Source of the DNA: Pithys albifrons albifrons
Lineage: Eukaryota; Chordata; Aves; Passeriformes; Thamnophilidae
DNA length: 64,000 bases
Direction: 5' to 3'
NCBI RefSeq assembly: GCF_047495875.1
Contig: NC_092497.1
Location: 30,132,781 to 30,196,780, forward strand
Shown: piece after piece, positions 42,256 through 55,620 of the stretch
Layout: every line of letters begins with the position of its first letter
How positions within the stretch are numbered: position 1 is the first letter of the stretch
Program-made: the position numbers and the translations under genes
The notes under the pieces: model-generated
The model's input: only the letters and a program-made list of their open reading frames with translations
Databases searched by the model: none
Told to the model about the DNA's origin: nothing

Positions 42256-45200
42256 GTTGGTCCTAGCCAACAATTAATACAATAATCCAGTGTCTCACAT
42301 GGTCCCTCTATCTCTGGAGGTCTTGACTAAGCACAGTGTTAATCAACATGTTCTAGTTAGAATGCTTTCTGCAGGATGTGAAGACTAGAAAACTTCTGGA
42401 CTTCTCTTTCCAAGTTAGGTCACTCTATCCCTTTGTAATATGTAGGTTGACATACCTCTTTTTATCTTTTATCATGTGTCACAGTATACGTCCTGGTCAA
42501 TCTCTGCGTTCTTGATTGCTCTCGTTTTTTCCTATCAGCTTTTTGTTAATATGACCAAATAAACTTTGCTTCACTGTAGGCACACTTTTCAATTTTTTTT
42601 GTATCCACTTCATCTTCTTTTCTTTTTTTGAGGGCATTCTCTCAACAACTACTCCTACAAGCTGGAATCAAATACTCTGCTGGCAATCCTTTCTTTATTG
42701 TTCTTGAAATTACTCTGAGTGTCAAAAATAAGAATCTATTTCCTCTCAGTTTCCACATTTCAGATTAAAGGAAAAAAAAGGATAAATAAAAAGTACTTCT
42801 CCAAAGTCTCATTGTACCTGGAGTCATAACATTCATCAGACACTTATCAGTTGCTCTAATGCTTCAGATGTTATTCTTCACAACAGCTCTCACTGATGTC
42901 TCATTCTTTCTCCCCTGTGAGATATTAAAAAACCTTGCCACCCCCTCATTTTATCACTCACTCTTTTACAGTAAGTCACATTTTGTGACTGTCTATAGAC
43001 TTCCTTCATACTCCCAGGTTTTTGTGCAACCAATCCAAATTTCTAGTGGTGGAGGCTCTTTTGCAGTGCACTTTTTTATTATTAATCTGGGTTTGATTTA
43101 CTCACAATATGTCCTATGTTTTAGAGATTAACTTAAAAAGAAAACAAGCAAACCCTGCTGCAAGTAGACTAGAAGGAAAGAAGCATCTATAGACTTCTGT
43201 AGCAAAGGCTTACATGCAGTCACTTGCTTTTCAGGGGATCACTGGGAAGTCAGTCCTTTGAACTCTCTCATTCAAAACCTTGTGCCATAACATAGTGTTA
43301 ATATACAGTCACAGCTTAGTTATCAAGTTAAGAACATTTCAAATAATTTCCCACTTTAAGAATATGTTCTCTGTCTTCATTTGTTTCCATGGAGAGTATA
43401 AAATTGAACAAGTCTGTCCTGCTTCTTGCTCCATTCTTCTATATGGATACTTGGTGTCCATGATGAAAATATTGCGGTGAGGCTTTCAAAAAGAGCAGAA
43501 AATTCTACTGTTGATATACCTTTTTAATGGAAGGGAGTGGGTCATCTATTGTGTGAAGTTCTCCAAGGTTACTCTGACAGAACAAAATATTTCAAGTAGG
43601 CAGAAAAGGGAATGTTTTTTCCATGGACTGTCACACTAACAGACTATCTTACTAGCCAGGATACCTTCTCCTTGTGCTAAGCACGGGTGCACACCCTTTC
43701 CTTAAAACTCTTGGGCAGCGCTTTGATCAAGCATTTTTCAGGAATAAGTAAAATTTAATGTGACCTGCATAATTGACATGACTTCACTATGAAGTAGGAT
43801 ACATTCAGAATATATTATCTATGTTATTTCCAAATGATATATCAAAGAGTCCACTACGGTCAGTTAATCCTTAAAACTTTTTTCACTTGAATGTACAGTC
43901 CATAAAAAGTTATTGCCAGTTAATGTACACAATAATGAGAAAATATTGTATGGCATTTATTTATTTTAAGATGTAATCCACATATTTTACTAATAAAAGT
44001 AAACCTTTTCAGATCTGTGTTGATAATCTCTGCCAAGAGAAGAAAATTTGCTGAAATGAAACACAAAAAGATTGTTGTCTCTGAATGCTGTAAAACTCAT
44101 TAGGAGCAGAGATACCATTTACATCTGTAGTTTGCATCATTTTCAAGAGGGAGCAGCGTGTGAAATTCAACCATATCACCTCTGTGGTTTTAGCTGCATG
44201 CAGAGGAACAACCAGTCATACATGTCTCAGCAGAATGCACCTGACTTACGGTGCACACTTATGGGAGCAAACACATCCTGGTGTTTCAGACAGAAGTGTA
44301 ACAATTACATGTACAGACCTGTATATATTTCCATGTCACCAGGAAGCAGGAGGAGAAATAATGTCACTGATGGCTCCACTTCATCCTTTGTATGCTGCCC
44401 TTTATCCTAATACGTTGGTTTGATTTTTAAGACTCAAGAGTCTGGTGGAGATCTGGGGATAGATCCTTTGTGTAATGTGACCATGTCAGTAATTGAAGTA
44501 AGTTTAGCCCCTTGAACCTTTTCGACAACATTCTGTACAAGATATCTCTTCAAGAAATTGACTCGCTGAGGCCCTCCTAATTAATTTAACCTTGGCATTT
44601 TGCCAAGCTAAACCATAACAGGTAGCTATTGGAAAGGCACGCAAAGAATAAGCATGGTTCTGGGACACTGCTGATATCCCCAGGTAGTCTACTGACTTTG
44701 TCAGGGCCTTTGAGACATCTAAATATATCAACTTAGGATTCAAAAAGTGAAGAATGGCTTATACTACCTACACCATCTGCCTTACTTTCTCCAGAAGAAT
44801 TAAGATTCCACATTTTAGAGGTAAAACCTAGATTCTGAATCCCATTTTTTAAATTAGGGAAGTAAATATATGATTATTAATAAATGGCAAGTTCTTCTTC
44901 TTTTAGTAACACAGCTTCATCAGCCTTATTCTTTCTTTTACTTAATAAAGATTAATGCTGTACTTTCTCACAAGAAAGCTAAATGTAATACCAATCTTGA
45001 TACCCGCTCTCCGTATTTCTGCTAGCTGGAATGTGAGGTGTCCTAAAGACAAAGTGCGTTATTATGCATTTAATGTGCCTGAGTAAAAGTGCTCATAAAG
45101 AGAAATTATTGTATTTTTCTGTTCCTGTGAGTGTCCAGTTTCTCTTGTTTGGCTTATAAGTGAATAGCAGTGTTGGTCATAGTGCAAATTTGTGTGCCAC

Positions 45201-48200
45201 AATTTGGATTTGTGATAGGAGGGTGAATTTACCAGGGAGATATTAAATGTTGGCCCACAAGCTGACCCAGCAATCCACTGTCCCATATTATAAAATGGTT
45301 TGCTCTCCTTCCAGATCCTCTATACCTGTGTGTCTTCTTTTACTCATATTTCTTTTTATTGGAAGAATTGGAGTCCAAAAACTGCTTCCAGAAATAAGAT
45401 TATATAATAAAAGTAGATCTAAGACAAATACTTTCTTTTTGCTGCATTATGCCACAGTATTTCATGCTCCTATCTACATTTGCAACTGTAATGTAAAACA
45501 GCAGAATAAGAAATCAAATAAAATAAAGTATGCCTGGTCTCAGTCCCAATTTTGTGAAAATCTTAAGAATTTCTTTAGGGAAATGAAACTTGACCCTCAG
45601 ATTAAGATATTTGCCTAGGTAGAAATTTTCTGTGTGTAGCATAAAAGAAAAATCACTAGAAAAGCTCTGTCATTGCTGATGTATCTGGAAATAGCATTCT
45701 AAAAGAGTGATTAAACCTGTGATGGTTTTTCAGGCTGCCAAAAATTTGAGTTTTCTTTTATTTTGCCATATCCATAATTTGGATCTCTGCAAAGCTGTCC
45801 TGACTTGGATCTCTTCAGTTATTGCTGTAAAGTAAAAGGAACAGCACTGGCACTAGTTAAGGGACCGCTGGAAATGCTGATGCACCTTTAAGGAACATTC
45901 AACCCTACTGCACTTTTTGAAGCTCATCTGATTTACTTCTTTTTTGTGAATGTCATCTGAGGAGTCAGAACTGGCGAGAAGTTAAACTTTGTATCAAATA
46001 TGTGGATTGTGGATTAAGATCTTGTTATAGATATAGCTATGATTTGGAAAGGAGAAAAGAGGCAAGATAGTTCACTTTAGGATTGATTTATCCAGAATAG
46101 TGAAGCAAATCCTTATTTTTCAAGAAAAAAATAAAAAAGCATATGTTCATCTCTATTTTGTAATGAACTACTTCACTAAAACTACTTATACCATATTGTT
46201 AATCTTAATGGTTTCAAGTGACCCATGCTCTCATAGTTTGTACTATCAGCCAAGTGCAGATTTTGTCCTAATTACGAATGTTTGACCACAAGAGGGAGTT
46301 CCTTGCCAATGGTTTACTTACCATGAAAGAAGAAAGTGCAGAATAGGGATGCTTCAAAAAAAGTTAGCAGATAGATCTGTTCTCCGTTGTTGAAAGCTGA
46401 CAGAAAATAATTCATTTTATTACTTAAAAAAAAACCCAAACAAAGAAACAAACAAACAACACACACACCCCTCCCCAAAGTCTTAACTCTGAAAAAAATA
46501 ACATTTACAGTGCTCTAAAAACTGTGAGATAAATATCTAAGTTTTATTTAGTCATATACTTGCCATTAACTTAGAATTTACCACAGGTAAATTTACCACA
46601 GGTAACTAGAAATGTGAAGAAATATTGTATTCAAATACAATGAGCATAAGGGTAATGTTTGGTTTGCTTTATTTACATGGTATTAATGTGTTCAGTGAAT
46701 TAATTTTAAGAGCTCTGTTCCTAGAATTAGGGAAATAAGGACTTGTACCAAATGGACTTCCCTATTTATTTAGTATTTAGCATAAATACAATAATTCAAG
46801 ATATTCAAATAATATCTTTCATTTGCTGTGAGGGGTTTTATTGCTAAGACTACATTCCTTCTTGTATCTTGCACTGTTGATCTTTACTGTTGCAGGTATT
46901 ACTTTACATGAAGTACTTTTGTGACTATACATTACAAGGTCCTAAGGAACAAAGTCAAATTTCCAAAAGAGTATTTCTTTCTATGCTTTTTTATAAACTA
47001 CTTTTTCTGCTATAGACCATACAAATACTATATAAAGTCATGTTTATGAACTACTATTTAATCTTATTTATCCTGGAGCCAAGGTTCAGATTTGAGTTGT
47101 GAGAAAGCTGTTGGTAATCTGAAAGAGTCATGCAGCTTTTATAAACAAATGAGGTTTTCTACTTGTATTTAAGTAAAATATGGTCAAAAATAAAACCAAT
47201 CCCACATAAATATTATGTGCATTTCTTGTAAACAAAACCAGATAGGAATATATCCCAAAAAACCTGATGTGAACACTCTAGCTTAAAATACTTCATAAGT
47301 GGAGACACCAGACAATGCAAAAAATATAGAAAGACAGACTTAAGGAAAGAAAAAGAATTAAGAGTTTTGTGTGCATAAAGAGGCATTTATCAGTATGAAG
47401 TGAAACAGCGAACACAAGCCCACCCCTGTCCAGTGTGTGCTCACTAATGGTTACCTTGTACTTACAGTCAGCATCAGATGACTGGGTGGCAAATGCAACT
47501 CGTTTTACTACATGTCTTGTGATAGTAAAAAGGCTGGAAATTCATTTCAAACTTCCCTAGCTATTCAGAGTTCCTTCCGTTTTATACTAATAGTCTTTTA
47601 GTTTGTATGGCATTTTCGTTATACCTTACATTAGTTAGATAAACTTTGCAAAGTCTTTGTCGGTAGTTTTTGACTTCAATCTACAGCAGAAGTGAGGCAT
47701 GAGCTAAACTTTAGTAAATGTTAAGTGTACCAATTAGCTGTTTAGTCAGCCTGTTTTCCAATTTCTGTGCATATTCCAAGTGTTCACTTAACTGTAACCA
47801 CAAATAATAAAAAATTTAGTTCAAAAACCAAAATGCCAAAAGTGAAATAAATGAAACCTATGAATGTCTGAAACCTTTGTCAGTTTCTTCTTTAGCATAA
47901 CTGGCTTGTGTAACTCTATTTTTCTTCATGTAATCCTGGAAGCATATTTTTTCATCAGACATCCCTCTTTGAATGCAATAAAATCAGTCCTTGATTTTAT
48001 ATGGCAGGGTTGAAAGGCAAATATTCATCAAATCCAGTGACATGGCATTGTAATTGGCAAAGACAATGACATTCAGATTTAATCCTTTGCTTTGTAGAGC
48101 TTGAAACTCACAAAATGCAAGTAAATCAAAGTTTCCCTACATGGAAATATTAAATAAAAATATATATCATATTAACTCTGTCAAGGTACAGTGTTACTAA

Positions 48201-51200
48201 GGCTGATGCATATTCCTTTTTTTACAATGGTTCTCTATTTTATAAAATAATATTTAACTTTTTTCTATACATCTGATTCTTGCATGATGGACTGATTTTG
48301 TACTCACAAAACAAAGCCAAACAAACCAAACAACAACAACAGAACCACACCAAACCAAAAAACTGCACAAACAAATAAAAACCCAGATCTCTATGTTCTG
48401 TAAAATGTGTTTACTTTAACATACTGCACAAGTGAATTCAAATAGCAGGGTTCATTTATGAGAATGCAAAAGAGAAGGTTTTTAAAAATAAAATATTTTC
48501 TGCATGATTTAGTAGTGGCATAACAATAAAAATCCAAGGCATAACAATAAAAGAGATTTCATATTCTTTGAATATGTCTATTTAAATGCTAGACAGAAAT
48601 TAAAATGATCAGAGTTTCATCAAAAAATCTAACAAATATTAAATTTTTGTGTTTTCTGCCTTCTCAAACAATTCAGAAGTAACAGTGATGGTATGCTTCC
48701 ACTCATTAGCTGAACTAGTGGTCTAATATGCAGAGAGTGACATTTCATCTGGTTTTGCCTAATGTTAATTGGAAGCTGCACTTTTTTTAAAGCATTGGCA
48801 TGTGTTCATATTTGGGATGATTTCTTGAGACCATTAAAAAGCTACAATAAAGCAAATACAAATAAAAATTGGTTATTTTTAAAAATATAGGGATTATTCT
48901 GTGCCATTAGGATGAAGGTCTTGACCACGGAAGAATTATCCAAGGTGATATAATTTGAGGAAATTAATAATCTTATTTTCCTCTCTTACAGTTGCACAAA
49001 CAACTTGCTTCTAAATTGCACTGGTGCTCTTAAAATACTATGTACACCTTATTCTGGAGTATTCATGCATAGTACTTTAATTTTGGGATTAAAAACATGG
49101 AAAACATTTTATAAAAAGCCAAACATTCACAGTTATATTTCTTGAGCTTTTGAAATAGATTTCAGTCAAATCCACAAAACCTTGAAAAATAATAGAAACT
49201 CTTATTTTAATGGGCATAGGTCTATTGATTTTTTTTAAATTATAAATGGCAGTCTAGTGCAGACATGGAACAAATTTGCATAGTGAATGTAATAATTTTT
49301 CATCTTATTCTACTTTTCTACAGCATCATCAGCTGTCATTCTTAAACTCAGAAATTCCTGGCATTATAAAAAGCATGCAGCTGCAGGTTGGGGTTTATTC
49401 AGTTGTTTGTATCAACAGATAGGAGGCAAAAACAGTGAGAATATTTAATCTAACATTTATTATTTTTTTGAAACAAAAAACCCCCTACATTTAAGGTAGA
49501 AAAATTTTTTAATAATATTTCAGTTACAAGACAAATAAGCTGACATTTATTTCTGACTTTTTTAAAATATAAAAATCTGTGCATTCAAGTCCATCCTTAC
49601 ATTTAAAGACATTAGCTAATTAACATTACCATTAGCAATTATTCTTCAGAGACAGAGAGATTATTCCAAATCTTGAGCAGCTCATATCTAGTGTCTCTTT
49701 TCAAAAAAATTGAATTTTTTTTCCTTTCCATTCAGTTAGTTTAACTTAATTTTGTAGTGGGGAAAGGAAACAGACCAAAATCTGTGGAAAAATGGGGGAC
49801 AGAAGAGCTCTATGAAAACCCTATAGACACAAACTTGGTCATATCTATAAGCCTGTATATATTATCATGTGGATATTTTAAGTCCAATCTTAACATTCTG
49901 TTTTATATTTTAATAAAGCTGTTAGTCTCCAAACATTACTTCTGATATATTTAGATATAAACAAACACAAAACCTCTTACAGTTAATAGAGGACATGTGA
50001 TCCTTTCTCTAATTTGATTGTGATCTGAAGTCCGGTCAATGAAGTCTTGCGCAGAATTCTTAATATTACTAATTGGTTAAAAGTCATTGTTTAGAAGACA
50101 GTTTTTTCAGACCAGGGGAACTATTTAGAAATGAGATGTTGAAATAAGAATTAAGAGAAGTACATTGCAAAGACAGAACTTTGAAAACTATTAGATTAAG
50201 TATCTGTAGAGCCACAAACTGCAAAATTGTTAGTTGTTGAAACATATAAAAACCATGTTGTTCATACCCTCATGAACTATGTCTATAGTCATAGAGTGTC
50301 TATAACTTGCACATATGACAAAATCATCAGTTCCAAGTTTGGGACTATGTGTTCAAAATTATAAGAAAAATATCTAGTGCAATGAAGAAGGGGACAGGGA
50401 GGGCATTAGATTGTGCAAGTCTGTTTAATAAAAGCCTAACCTGGTAGGTTTGTGCAATGAAAAGTTAGTGAACTGGCTTAGTTTCTAGAAATCACCAGTG
50501 TTTCATTACTATTTACAGGTGGCTATGATGCTTTTTTATTTTCTATTTTGTAGTCAAAGGTACTGGGCATCCTGAACTGTCCAGGCTTGGAAATGAAAAA
50601 TAAGCCTTTGGACCCATCATATTAGACTGACATAATGTACTTTATGGCTTACTTTGTGTCTTTTTCCATCTTCACCTCTTTTTCATCCTTCATTTATACA
50701 TTGAAGGACAGCATGTACTTTATTGCTCTGTTGACTTTTCTTATTCTCACTTTCATTGTCACCTCAGAGGTCTTAATTTTGAACAACAATAAAAAAATTT
50801 TACTCATTTCTGCCTTTTCCTTCAGTTTTATATTTTCATAGAAAGTTTGCAAATAAATATTGTAGTCAAAATATTCTAAAACTGTTCTTAAATAATATTA
50901 TGATGGTAATACTGGCACCATTTCACCTGTATGCATTGCCTACAATCTCCATACTTTGCTATAATTTGAGATGATAATAGATATATGCAGACGACTGTAA
51001 GATACAGATTTTTCTTGAAATGAATGGGCAGATAGTGAATTTCATTTTCAGACTGTGGGTTCAGCTAAAGTACTACTTCAGAATCAGTCCTAAATGGAAA
51101 AATCCTAGAGTGATTATTTCCAAAATTGATTTCACTCTAATTTGTAGCAATATTCATGGTCACTTGTGTCCTTTTGGGCACTAAAGGCGCCTTCATCTTC

Positions 51201-52930
51201 CTGTGGGTTTGCCATTAAACAAATATTAGTGCTCTAATTAACCTCACCTCTGTGTTTCTCCATGTTTATAAAATTGTCCTGATACGTATATAATGAGTTG
51301 GATTAAATGACAGTACAAGATATAATTAGAAGGACCAAAGTATTCCATGTAAATGCAGTAGTACGCTGTTGTACAGTCAGACCGTAAGGCTGGTCTGTTC
51401 CTATAGCAGATCTAGAATCTCTTTTACTGTCTTTGCCCATTTTTATGCAAAGCAGCAATTTTCAGGAATATGCATATTTTGCTCCATCCTCAAAGACATC
51501 AGCACAACATTTTTCAGTTCTGTTTTCAATTTACTTTTTCTGTCCCTGGTGTCTTTAATTTATTTCAGTTTTCTTTCTTCAGTAGAGATGAAAAGAAAGG
51601 GTCCAACAAACAAAAATGCATTTTGAATTTCCTGACAATAATTTCCAGGAATATTTTTCCTCTGGTATAAGGTGTTTTATTTTCAAAATTTCTATAATCC
51701 TAATCAAGATAGATATTGTGTTAGAAAAAATGTTGGGCCTAGAATCATTATGAGACCAAGTGCACATAATTTTTCAATTCCTTTTTAGACAAGGAGTAAA
51801 ATTCCATCTTGGATCTCATGAAGTCAGTGTTCTTTTCTCCTAGGCATTTACATTAAAGAATGTCTGACATTTTCTGATGATTCTGTGAGTTCTACATCAG
51901 CTTTCTCCAGATATTTTCTGGTAAACTGTAACAAGGATACTTGCTGACTGCAACTGTTCCCATACAAAAAGGAAATGCTATTCATTGCAGCTAAAGAGAA
52001 CATCTTCTAACTTCTCACTAAACTGTCTATTCAGTTGCAGAGTTTCATCCTCTTACACAAAAAAACCCAAGAGCTAAAATAGAACACAAGCTGTTTGACT
52101 AACTTAATATTTGAATATATAGATAAAAACTAATTTCAATATTTATATCATGAGATTCTAAAGACCTTTCTTCAATGTGTGCCACTATTGCACTTCTCCA
52201 TGCGTTCACTACTCAATAAACTGACCACTTTAATCTTTTGGTGCCAGGCACACTAGATAGTTGCCTAAATCTTCTGCAGATACTTATCATGCTGAGTGCT
52301 GCCATCACAGCTATTATTGACAAGTCTCATCTTATAGTTCACATTTCTCCTATCTTGCAATCTGTATGTTGGCTGACTTTTTGACAGTATATTGATTTGG
52401 AAATAATATAGTACCATTTGGGAATAAACTGACCTCAAAGTACATATTGTGTATATGTCTTTTTATCTTCCTGTATTTATAGTACCTGTGGCATCCTTTA
52501 TTGTTCCTTTTATATATATAGTTTATTTTTCAATTGCACATTAGTTGTCTGTTTATGATTTTCTTGCTAAGAAGCAAGCAGGTGGATTTCCTCCTCATTT
52601 GTAGTCTTTTCATTTTTCAGCCAATTGATCTGAGAGCTGGTATGAGTTTTCTCATCTCCGTAGGACTGATCTTAAACTGGAGTTTGTTGTAAAGATAATT
52701 TTCCTTCATGACCTTTTGTTTTTCATGAAACTTTAAAAGCTTTTAGTTTGGGCTTGTATCGACATTTCTGGTCTTGAATTTTTAAGTGCACAAGCTCTTT
52801 GTCTGCTTATATTAATGGGATTAACTACTACCTGGGTACCAAATCATGGGTCTGGATTTTTCAGTAGGTTACCATGCACATGGTTATAGTAGAACTTCCT
52901 GAACTGTTGGACAACTATAATAACTACATG
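42256..52930. other. Long AT-rich stretch, no gene seen
   Basis: More than 10 kb without a recognised transposon, gene or RNA gene. All ORFs are short and AT-driven. Local features are A/C-rich simple sequence at about 46425-46470 and 48300-48385, a short tandem duplication (AATTTACCACAGGTA twice, about 46575-46605), and a duplicated GGCATAACAATAAAA word near 48518-48555. Regions around 47980-48080 and 48690-48830 have the look of conserved noncoding DNA, but this cannot be shown from one sequence. Confidence 0.5.
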
Positions 52931-52931
52931 T

Positions 52932-53924
52932 GTGGCCAGTCACCAGTGGTGTTCCCCAGGGGTCTGTGTTGGGTCCAGTCCTGTTTAACATCTTTATTGA
53001 TGATTTAGATGAGGGGATTGAGTCCATCATCAGCAAATTTGCTGATGACACCAAGTTGGGAGGGAGTGTCGATCTACTGGAAGGAAGGAGGGCTCTGCAG
53101 AGGGATCTGGATAGACTTGAGAGATGGGCTGATTCCAATGGGATGAAGTTCAATAAGGCCAAGTGCCAGGTCCTGCACTTTGGCCACAACAACCCCATGC
53201 AGTGCTACAGGCTGGGGACAGAGTGGCTGGAAAGCAGCCAGGTGGAAAGGGACCTGGGGGTACTAATTGACAGGAAGCTCAACATGAGCCAACAGTGTGC
53301 CCAGGTGGCCAAGAAGGCCAATGGGATCCTGTCCTGTATCAAAAATAGTGTGGCCAGCAGGACCAGGGAAGTGATCCTTCCCTTGTACTCTGTGCTGGTG
53401 ATGCCAGACCTTGAGTACTGTGTTCAGTTCTGATCCCCTCAGTTCAGAAAAGATATTGAGGTGCTGGAGCAGGTCCAGAGAAGAGCAACAAGGCTGGTGA
53501 AGGGACTGGAGCATAAGTCCTGTGGGGAGAGGCTGAGGGAGCTGGGGGTGTTTAGCCGGGAGAAGAGGAGGCTCAGGGGTGACCTCATCACTGTCTAGAA
53601 CTACCTGAAGGGAAGTTCTGGCCAGGTGAGGGTTGGTCTCTTCTCCCAGGCACTCAGCAATAGGACAAGGGGGCACGGGCTCAAGCTCTGCCAGGGGAAA
53701 TTTAAGTTGGAGATCAGAAAAATATTCTTTGCAGAGAGAGTAATCAGGCATTGGAATGGCCTGCCCAGAGAGGTGGTGGTTCACCTTCCCTGGAGATTTT
53801 TAAACTGAGATTGGCTGTGGCACTAAGTGCCATGATCTGGTAAATGGACCAGAGTTGGACCAAGGGTTGGACTTGATGATTGTGGAGGTCTTTTCCAACC
53901 CAATCAATTCTATGATTCTATGAA
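52932..53924 (+). mobile_element. CR1 LINE, 5'-truncated, good 3' end
   Basis: About 1 kb of CR1. The frame 52930-53433 encodes the C-terminal half of [19 protein letters not shown] at residues 6-22, then the catalytic [11 protein letters not shown] (FADD at 37-40), [14 protein letters not shown] and [14 protein letters not shown] at 53431-53433 is followed by more ORF2 in the same frame ([21 protein letters not shown]) and a TAG near 53598. The 3' UTR ends in ATTCTATGATTCTATGAA (53907-53924), the canonical CR1 terminus. Only two stops and an intact catalytic motif make it the youngest-looking CR1 in the window. It was copied incompletely (5' truncation), so it cannot be active. Confidence 0.92.
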
Positions 53925-54501
53925 TCATTCAACTGTGCATTTCTGTATGCATGATTGTGAAACTTATTTTGTATGTACCAAGCATTTAAGACATTATTAC
54001 AGTAGCAGGGAATAATTAACTTGTAGTAAATTTGCATCTAAGCTATTTTTTTCAAATTATTTCACTAGTCCTTGCAGATATAATGTTAAAAAGTTCCTTT
54101 GTGCTTTTCCTTTTGTAGATTATATGAAATCTGCATTGTCTAAAGTTAGATGCTGAGAAAATAACTAGTTTTTCAGCTTGGTGAACTTTGTGTTAATGAC
54201 TAGACTTTCTATTTATGCAAAAAAAAAGTATACTTTGAAACAGAAGGCCCACAAGGAATCAGTGGTATAAACTTCAGAAGACATCCTTTCTTTTCTTCTT
54301 TTGCATGCATACATGTACATACCAAGAACAGACTACCCAGCACCCAAGAATAATTGGCCTGTTTCTAGAAAAGGTTATTTCTTTAAATTGGTGATTCAAT
54401 CTGTTATGAAGCTCATTTTGCAGCTCATACTTTAAATTAAACCCTGGGGCTCAGCTGACCTCAAGATCTTGATGATATGAGAAATTTATACTGTATCTTT
54501 C
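53925..54501. other. Unique AT-rich sequence
   Basis: No gene or repeat was recognised between the CR1 end and the LTR. Confidence 0.5.
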
Positions 54502-54949
54502 TGTCGTGGTTTAGGAATGATATTCTCCAATTTAATACTCCTGCTTCAACTATGCACCATTTCCCCTTCCCCAGCTCCAGCTAGAGGTAAAAAAGGCAAA
54601 GACCATGGGTTGAGGTAAGACTAATTTACCGGAAACAGCAATGAGGTAAGAAAAAGAATAGTATCAGCAACAATATTAATAACACAAGCTTTAAGAAAAG
54701 CAACAGATTTACACAGAAATAAAATAATAACAATAAAATAATCCTGGATGGCTCCCCTGCTATGTTATTTCAACTGGAAGGAGCCCCTTCTCCTCAGAAG
54801 TGAGAGAAGAGTCCTTACCCCTGCCCCCAGAAATGACATGGGGTGCTAACTAATAATATGCTGTCCCTGGCAATGTCCCTCCTGGCTACCGCAAAAAATT
54901 CACCCTGTCTTGGCCAGAACCAGGACACTTGGCCAGAACCAGGACACAA
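54502..54949 (-). mobile_element. ERVL-like LTR
   Basis: On the minus strand it begins TGTCCTGGTTCTGGCCAAG and ends CCTAAACCACGACA. This is the usual shape of avian ERVL LTRs (TGTCCTGGTT... start and a CCTAAACCACGACA-type end). Interior blocks include GGGGCTCCTTCCAG and an AT-rich R region with TTATTTT signals. The first 20 or so bases are duplicated (CTTGGCCAGAACCAGGACA twice on the plus strand, about 54909-54947). With the leader-like segment at 55130-55620 it may be the 3' LTR of a largely deleted element. Confidence 0.7.
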
Positions 54950-55129
54950 CATATTTTTGATTGTATTTACCGGAAAGATGTCTATATCTTCAAATGAGTA
55001 TCCAAACTCTCTGTGATACAGCCAGATTCTTTTTAGTCAAAATATGTACAAAATCAAATAACCAACATTTCTAAAAGTGTTTGGAAGTCCAGGAAACCTG
55101 GTATCTGAAAGGCAGATCACATATCCTCT

Positions 55130-55620
55130 ACATCAGCAGTAAAAACTTGTAGAGGTATGAGGGAATCAAATCCACTGCATGTTTGTCTTCAGGTGGTGTC
55201 TCAGGTTTGCCTAGCTTCTTACCAAACTTGGACTGCCCTCTCCCTCCCCCCTGAGTCCCCGTAGCAAAGGAAAAAAAAAATGAAAAAAACTGAAAAGAGA
55301 AGAACTCAAAAGAAACTGAACTGAATTTAAAAGGAATTATATTTTCCTGACATTTGCAAACACATATATACAATGTGTACACACCACGTAGGACCCCACC
55401 CCCAGGGAAAAGGGAAAAAGGGGAAAAAACAAACCAAACAACTTGTTAACCAGAAAAGAGGAAGAAACAAAACCAAACCTAAATAAATGAAACAGACAAA
55501 TGCAATTAAAGGAGAACAAGCATGAAATGATCTCACCCACATCCCAGGCCAGGAACACCACAAGAACAGAACAGACCATGCAGGCTTCTTCCACACCCAG
55601 CTCCCCGGAATAAGGAAAAA
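55130..55620 (-). mobile_element. Fragment of an ERVL-like leader/internal region
   Basis: On the minus strand this stretch is rich in T and carries overlapping hydrophobic frames (85 and 89 codons, 55596-55327). A TTGGTAAGAAGCTAGGCAAACC block and a poly-A/T-rich stretch follow. It lies upstream, in the minus sense, of the LTR at 54502-54949 with the same orientation, as a leader would relative to a 3' LTR after deletion of gag and pol. I recognise the general style of avian ERVL leader sequence but cannot name the family. No matching 5' LTR was seen to the right. Confidence 0.45.
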
